Shown here: positions 8,267 to 11,629 of the stretch, one piece after another
How the letters are laid out: the number at the start of each line of letters is the position of its first letter
How positions within the stretch are numbered: position 1 is the stretch's first letter
Assembly (NCBI GenBank): GCA_044227665.1
Contig: JBGAWK010000068.1
Coordinates: 1 to 11,629 of the forward strand
Direction of reading: 5' to 3'
Source of the DNA: JBGAWK01 sp044227665
Lineage (GTDB): Bacteria; Bacteroidota; Bacteroidia; Chitinophagales; JADIYW01
DNA length: 11,629 nucleotides
The notes under the pieces: generated by a model
What the model saw: the letters and a program-made list of their open reading frames with translations, nothing else
Told to the model about the DNA's origin: nothing
Databases searched by the model: none
Position numbers and translations under genes: made by a program

Positions 8267-9286
8267 TTATTTTTTTGAAAGAAAATCCTCTAAGATGGCA
8301 CTGATTTTTTTACTTTCGATGAGAAAACCATCGTGACCATACTCTGAGTCTATAATCTCGAAGCGGGCATGTGGAATTTTTGAAGCTAATAGTTGTTGTT
8401 CTTCCAAAGGAAACAGATAATCAGAGGTTATGCCTAATATTAGCGTTCTACATTTGATGACAGACAGAATATCTTCGGCATTGGCATTTCGTCCTCTAAG
8501 GATATTGTGGTTGTCCATAGCTTTGGACAAATACCAGTAGGAGTAGGCATTGAATCTTTTCACTAATTTCTCTCCTTGATATTTTTGATAGGAAGCAGCT
8601 TTATAGCCATCTATGCGTTTTTCTGTATCCTCAGCCTGAGTCTTGCAGTAAGCATCATAATTGCGGTAGGAAATCAATCCTATGCTCCTGGCGGCAAGCA
8701 TACCCCTGGCTCCGGCATCGGCATGTGGTTCACCAAAGGTGCCATCTGCTTCTATAGCCAGTCGCTGGCTCTCGTTGAAAGCTATACCCCAAGGGGAATG
8801 TTTGATGTTGGTAGCACCCAAAAGAATATTTTCAAATACCGTCGGTTCATGTAATACCCATTCCAGCAATTGCTGCCCCCCCATAGAGAAGCCTAGAGCA
8901 ATATGAATTTTATCTATATTCAAATGACAACGTACAGCAATCAAGGTTTTTACCATATCCCTGACAGTAACTATTGGAAATTCTCTGTAAAAGGGCTCTA
9001 AAGTTGTAGGATTTACAGATAGAGGTCCTGTTGTTCCATAGCATGACCCCAACATATTTACACATACGATAAAATACTTCTCAGGTGAAAAATATCTGCC
9101 TGTACCCACCATCCCCGGCCACCATTCTTCGGGGTTGCTGTTGGCACTGAAAGCATGGCATATCCATACCACATTAGATCTGTCGGCATTGAGTGTGCCA
9201 AGGGTCGTATAAGCCACTTCTACCTCTGGAAAAGTGTATCCAGACTCCGTAGCCAAGGGTTCTTTGATACGCAATATGCCAGTCAT
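8267..9286 (-). CDS. metX: Homoserine O-acetyltransferase (MetX family)
   Basis: This alpha/beta-hydrolase-fold acyltransferase of 339 residues should transfer acetyl from acetyl-CoA to homoserine, opening the direct-sulfhydrylation route to methionine. Visible family features are CHAFSANS near residue 44, NMLGSCYGTTGP at about 77-88, the nucleophile elbow LGFSMGGQQ with S134, and the charge-relay residues D289 (TSDYLFP) and H318 (YGHDGF). RFNAYSYWYLSKAMD is the usual MetX helix segment. The elbow reads GFSMGG where most MetX proteins have GGS(L/M)GG, which is a mild deviation. MetX and MetA proteins can be specific for acetyl or succinyl, or act on serine, so the acyl donor is inferred from family. 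It converges on acs with 4 bases between stops and follows a lipoprotein gene on the same strand after 96 bases. Confidence 0.92.
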   Translation of the reverse strand: MTGILRIKEPLATESGYTFPEVEVAYTTLGTLNADRSNVVWICHAFSANSNPEEWWPGMVGTGRYFSPEKYFIVCVNMLGSCYGTTGPLSVNPTTLEPFYREFPIVTVRDMVKTLIAVRCHLNIDKIHIALGFSMGGQQLLEWVLHEPTVFENILLGATNIKHSPWGIAFNESQRLAIEADGTFGEPHADAGARGMLAARSIGLISYRNYDAYCKTQAEDTEKRIDGYKAASYQKYQGEKLVKRFNAYSYWYLSKAMDNHNILRGRNANAEDILSVIKCRTLILGITSDYLFPLEEQQLLASKIPHARFEIIDSEYGHDGFLIESKKISAILEDFLSKK

Positions 9287-9293
9287 AAGTGTG

Positions 9294-9301
9294 CAAAGGT
9301 A
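9294..9301 (-). promoter_or_regulatory. Putative -7 element of metX (TACCTTTG)
   Basis: On the minus strand TACCTTTG matches TAnnTTTG exactly and ends 7 bases before the metX ATG. Transcription would start at or just before the start codon, giving a leaderless or nearly leaderless message. I see no TTG at the usual -33 spacing, so support rests on the -7 match and its position. Confidence 0.4.
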
Positions 9302-9382
9302 AGTATAATCAAAAAAGTTTTCAGAAATAGCACACAGTCAAATTATTAATAAATATTCAAATATAAATTTTTAAAGATAGCC

Positions 9383-9991
9383 TTATTGCAATTTCTCTCT
9401 TTTTTCCGGAAAACCTTCATTGTAAAATATCTTTTGTATTGCCTTTCCTGTGCTGTCATACACAGTCCACCAGCCTTGTTCTTTTTCATTTGTATAGTTA
9501 CCTTCAGCATACACCTTACCATTTGTATGGTATTCTGTAGAAGCTCCATTTTCCATATTGTCTTTAAAATTTACGCGTTCTTTCATGCTATTTTTTGGGG
9601 AAGAAAAGTAGTAATTCCACTCGCCGCTCATGGCATTATTTACATATTGTCCTTCCACATCTTTACTGCCGTCTTCATTGAATTTCAGATACTTGCCTTC
9701 ATAGATGCCTTGTTTGTAATTTTCTATGATATTGATTTTTCCATTCTCAAAATACAACTTTCTTTCACCCTCCTGCTTGCCATCCTTGTAGGGTACTTCT
9801 TCCATCAGATTTCCATTTTCATAATAGGCAGTGTAAGTGCCTAGTATGAGGTTGGTATCTTTTTTCGATACTGAATAGGACGCCTTTATTTTACCGCTAG
9901 GGTAATAAGTTTTTTTATCTATAGTGGTAGTACAGCTTATACATAAACAAAGTATTAAAAAAGAGAGGAGTATAATATTAGCTCTAGCCAT
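9383..9991 (-). CDS. MORN-like repeat lipoprotein (YwqK/COG2849-type)
   Basis: I chose ATG at 9991 rather than the upstream TTG at 10012: it gives a short lipoprotein signal (MARANIILLSFLILCLCISC) with the probable lipidated cysteine at residue 20. The product is 202 residues. The mature part consists of repeats of the pattern Y-Y-x-N/S-G-K/N-x-x, then a charged stretch, as in YYPSGKIKASY, YYENGNLMEEVPY, YFENGKINIIENY, KFNEDGSKDVEGQY, EYHTNGKVYAEGNY and VYDSTGKAIQKIFY. These are the variant MORN repeats of proteins often named YwqK-family antitoxins, a name that comes from one neighbour context. No toxin gene is seen here, so that function should not be assumed. It is probably anchored in the envelope on the periplasmic or outer surface. 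It is divergent from dapD. Confidence 0.83.
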   Translation of the reverse strand: MARANIILLSFLILCLCISCTTTIDKKTYYPSGKIKASYSVSKKDTNLILGTYTAYYENGNLMEEVPYKDGKQEGERKLYFENGKINIIENYKQGIYEGKYLKFNEDGSKDVEGQYVNNAMSGEWNYYFSSPKNSMKERVNFKDNMENGASTEYHTNGKVYAEGNYTNEKEQGWWTVYDSTGKAIQKIFYNEGFPEKREKLQ

Positions 9992-10009
9992 TGTTTTATA
10001 TTTACAGTA

Positions 10010-10017
10010 CAAAAATA
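10010..10017 (-). promoter_or_regulatory. Putative -7 element of the MORN lipoprotein gene (TATTTTTG)
   Basis: On the minus strand TATTTTTG fits TAnnTTTG exactly and ends 18 bases before the ATG at 9991. It sits 6 bases before the dapD start codon, so any -33 element of this promoter would lie inside the dapD coding region. No clear TTG is seen there. Confidence 0.4.
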
Positions 10018-10023
10018 TAACGA

Positions 10024-10839
10024 ATGACGGAAATAAGAAGTATCATAGAACAAGCGTGGGCAGATAGAGAATTACTCAAAGATACGACGACACAGGATGC
10101 AGTGAGAGAGGTAGTAGCTATGCTGGATAAAGGAACATTGCGAGTTGCAGAACCCGTGGATGGACAATGGCAAGTAAATGAATGGGTAAAAAAAGCTGTC
10201 ATCCTATATTTTCCAATACAACAGATGCAGACGATAGAAGTAGGACCTTTTGAGTTTTATGATAAAATAGCTTTAAAAAAGGACTATGCCTCTTTGGGTG
10301 TACGAGTAGTACCTCATGCCATAGCACGATACGGCGCTTTTTTGCAACGTGGTGTGGTGATGATGCCCTCTTATGTAAATATTGGTGCTTATGTAGATAG
10401 CGGCACCATGGTGGATACTTGGGCTACTGTAGGCTCTTGTGCTCAAATAGGCAAGAATGTACATCTCAGTGGCGGCGTAGGCATAGGAGGGGTATTGGAG
10501 CCGGTACAAGCCGCACCGGTAATCGTGGAAGATGATTGCTTTATAGGTTCCAGATGTATAGTGGTGGAAGGAGTACATATAGAAAAAGAAGCTGTATTAG
10601 GTGCTAATGTTGTATTGACGAAGAGTACAAAAATTATAGACGTTTCTGGATTAGAACCCGTTACGTATGTAGGCAAAGTGCCTGCACGCTCAGTAGTGAT
10701 ACCCGGCACATTACCCAAGACATTCCCTGCCGGCATTTATCAAGTGCCGTGTGCCTTGATAATAGGGCAGCGCAAAGCCAGCACAGATATGAAGACTTCA
10801 TTGAATGATGCCCTTAGAGATTTTGGGGTAGCCGTATAG
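10024..10839 (+). CDS. dapD: 2,3,4,5-tetrahydropyridine-2,6-dicarboxylate N-succinyltransferase
   Basis: DapD uses succinyl-CoA to succinylate tetrahydrodipicolinate in the succinylase branch of diaminopimelate and lysine synthesis. The 271-residue length matches the family (274 in E. coli). After an alpha-helical N-terminal part (LRVAEPVDGQWQVNEWVKKAV), the left-handed beta-helix of hexapeptide repeats begins at about residue 100. It includes the very conserved MPSYVNIGAYVDSGTMVDTW, VGSCAQIGKNVHLSGGVG and IGGVLEPVQAAP segments, and then GKVPARSVVIPG. All the expected motifs are there. The start at 10024 matches the family's N-terminus. A weak -7 match (TATATTTA, 9997-10004, 7 of 8) precedes it. 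Diaminopimelate made through this step enters the tripeptide substrate of MurF. The gene is divergent from the lipoprotein with 32 bases between starts. Confidence 0.97.
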   Translation: MTEIRSIIEQAWADRELLKDTTTQDAVREVVAMLDKGTLRVAEPVDGQWQVNEWVKKAVILYFPIQQMQTIEVGPFEFYDKIALKKDYASLGVRVVPHAIARYGAFLQRGVVMMPSYVNIGAYVDSGTMVDTWATVGSCAQIGKNVHLSGGVGIGGVLEPVQAAPVIVEDDCFIGSRCIVVEGVHIEKEAVLGANVVLTKSTKIIDVSGLEPVTYVGKVPARSVVIPGTLPKTFPAGIYQVPCALIIGQRKASTDMKTSLNDALRDFGVAV

Positions 10840-10879
10840 GTTTTTTTGTTAAATATTAATTCATTAAAAATTATTTCTA

Positions 10880-10887
10880 TATTTTTG
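10880..10887 (+). promoter_or_regulatory. Putative -7 element of the terminal secreted-protein gene (TATTTTTG)
   Basis: TATTTTTG fully matches TAnnTTTG and ends 16 bases before the ATG at 10904. The surrounding 64-base spacer after dapD is very AT-rich, which raises the chance of an accidental match, and I see no TTG at the usual -33 distance. No convincing terminator hairpin for dapD is visible in the same spacer. Confidence 0.4.
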
Positions 10888-10903
10888 AAAAAATGTTTTG
10901 CGT

Positions 10904-11629
10904 ATGAAAAAATTGTACACACTTTTTTTATTCTTTATTGCTATCAATGTTTCCAAGGCAGCAACTATACAGAGTGATAATTTTGAAAATCCAGCTTCAC
11001 TATTTACAGTTGTTGGGGGTTTATATTATACAGGGCAAACAACGGCTACATCGGGTCCACCAAATGTAAATCAATATACGCTAGGTTCTTACAGTGTAGG
11101 GAATGTCGCTAATACCACAACTTTAACAACTGGAAATATAAATACGAGTGGATGTTCTAACCTTAAAATCACCTTTGATGTGATGGCCATTTCTGTAGGA
11201 ACTACTGGAAATGGTATGGACTTTATAGATTCCGTTTATGTAGAAATTTCACCTAATGGAGGTACTACTTTCTACAAAAGGTTGACTATTTCTGGTTCAT
11301 CAACAAATAATGCCTATTGGGGTATTAATTCTGCATTAGCTACAAATGCATATAGTGCTGATAATTTTAGATCGCTCTATTCCGCAACAGCAACTGGTGA
11401 TAGAACTGCTACTGGAGATGGATATAGTAAGGTGGAAATTACAAATTTACCGGCAGTAACAAATTTAAGAATAAAAATTTCACTTAAAAGTAATGGTGCG
11501 TCAGAATTATGGTTAGTAGATAATTTTGTATTATCCGGCGATTGTGGCGCAGTGCCTAATATGGAAGTGAGAGGTGGAAATCCTATTACTACCATTTCGG
11601 ATGGGGATGCTACCCCATCGTCAACAGAT
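10904..11629 (+). CDS. Secreted protein with choice-of-anchor D-like repeat, 3' end outside the window
   Basis: The frame is open from ATG 10904 to the last base (242 codons, no stop). A Sec signal peptide is clear: MKKLYTLFLFFIAINVSKA, with likely cleavage after residue 19. Residues 20-205 form a Thr/Ser/Gly/Asn-rich, mostly beta region (FENPASLFTVVGG, KITFDVMAISVG, DSVYVEISPNGGTTFYKRLTI, LWLVDNFVLSG) resembling the jelly-roll or LamG-like modules of Bacteroidota surface proteins; I cannot name its family. From about residue 222 MEVRGGNPITTISDGDATPS begins a unit like choice-of-anchor D repeats, which usually follow as EVxGNGxxIxDGDxTPSxxDGTDFG. Such proteins are commonly long, multi-domain and exported by the type IX system with a C-terminal sorting domain, which would lie beyond the window. 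Confidence 0.8.
   Translation, partial: MKKLYTLFLFFIAINVSKAATIQSDNFENPASLFTVVGGLYYTGQTTATSGPPNVNQYTLGSYSVGNVANTTTLTTGNINTSGCSNLKITFDVMAISVGTTGNGMDFIDSVYVEISPNGGTTFYKRLTISGSSTNNAYWGINSALATNAYSADNFRSLYSATATGDRTATGDGYSKVEITNLPAVTNLRIKISLKSNGASELWLVDNFVLSGDCGAVPNMEVRGGNPITTISDGDATPSSTD

Noticed and set aside
8576..8906. Plus-strand ORFs of 92 and 74 codons inside metX
   Set aside because: They are shadows of metX, which is intact and conserved across this whole stretch.
9386..9844. 152-codon plus-strand ORF with a hydrophobic, membrane-like product
   Set aside because: It lies antisense to the MORN lipoprotein gene. Its hydrophobic look comes from reading Tyr/Asn/Lys/Glu-rich repeat codons on the other strand. 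No promoter or family match is seen.
9383..9991. Toxin-antitoxin module, suggested by the YwqK-type antitoxin name
   Set aside because: The protein is a predicted lipoprotein and neither neighbour (metX, dapD) is a toxin. The repeat family is widespread outside toxin-antitoxin loci.
10837..10903. Rho-independent terminator after dapD, suggested by a T-rich run
   Set aside because: The T run directly follows the stop codon without a convincing GC-rich stem before it; AT-rich spacers here contain many such runs.
1..11629. CRISPR array, tRNA or rRNA gene, insertion sequence or phage genes
   Set aside because: I saw no regularly spaced direct repeats, tRNA-like cloverleaf, rRNA segments, transposase or integrase motifs on either strand; nearly all the sequence is accounted for by housekeeping and surface-protein genes.

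Overview
The window looks like an ordinary chromosomal stretch from a low-GC Bacteroidota, possibly a Chitinophagales, Sphingobacteriales or Saprospiraceae relative; genus cannot be read from the sequence. The support is a MurF-alanine racemase fusion gene (a Bacteroidota hallmark), a remnant of a gliding-motility/T9SS type-B C-terminal domain, several TAnnTTTG promoter elements with very short leaders and no Shine-Dalgarno sequence, and lipoproteins and secreted proteins with PKD, choice-of-anchor and MORN-like domains.

Layout from left to right. (1) The 3' part of a murF-alr fusion (+) for peptidoglycan precursor synthesis. (2) A 655-base stretch holding a decayed minus-strand fragment of a PKD plus type-B sorting-domain protein. 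(3) A compact plus-strand run of radA (DNA repair, interrupted by 10 Ns), a comF-family phosphoribosyltransferase gene overlapping it by ATGA, and a beta-helix surface lipoprotein. (4) acs, acetyl-CoA synthetase, with its own promoter. (5) On the minus strand, metX (homoserine O-acetyltransferase, converging on acs with 4 bases between) and upstream of it a MORN-repeat lipoprotein. (6) Divergent from that lipoprotein, dapD of the succinylase branch of lysine/diaminopimelate synthesis. (7) The 5' part of a large secreted protein entering a choice-of-anchor D repeat, cut by the window end.

Most genes are housekeeping. MurF-Alr and DapD both feed peptidoglycan (D-alanine and diaminopimelate), MetX starts methionine synthesis from homoserine, and Acs activates acetate. 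I see no new defence, mobile or biosynthetic system.

The points that deserve attention are local anomalies. Acs lacks, cleanly and in frame, about 22 residues holding its catalytic and acetylation-controlled lysine. The sorting-domain remnant has lost its two signature motifs, apparently also in frame. The radA gap has a length that cannot be right. Together these may mean real small deletions or an assembly that drops short conserved segments.
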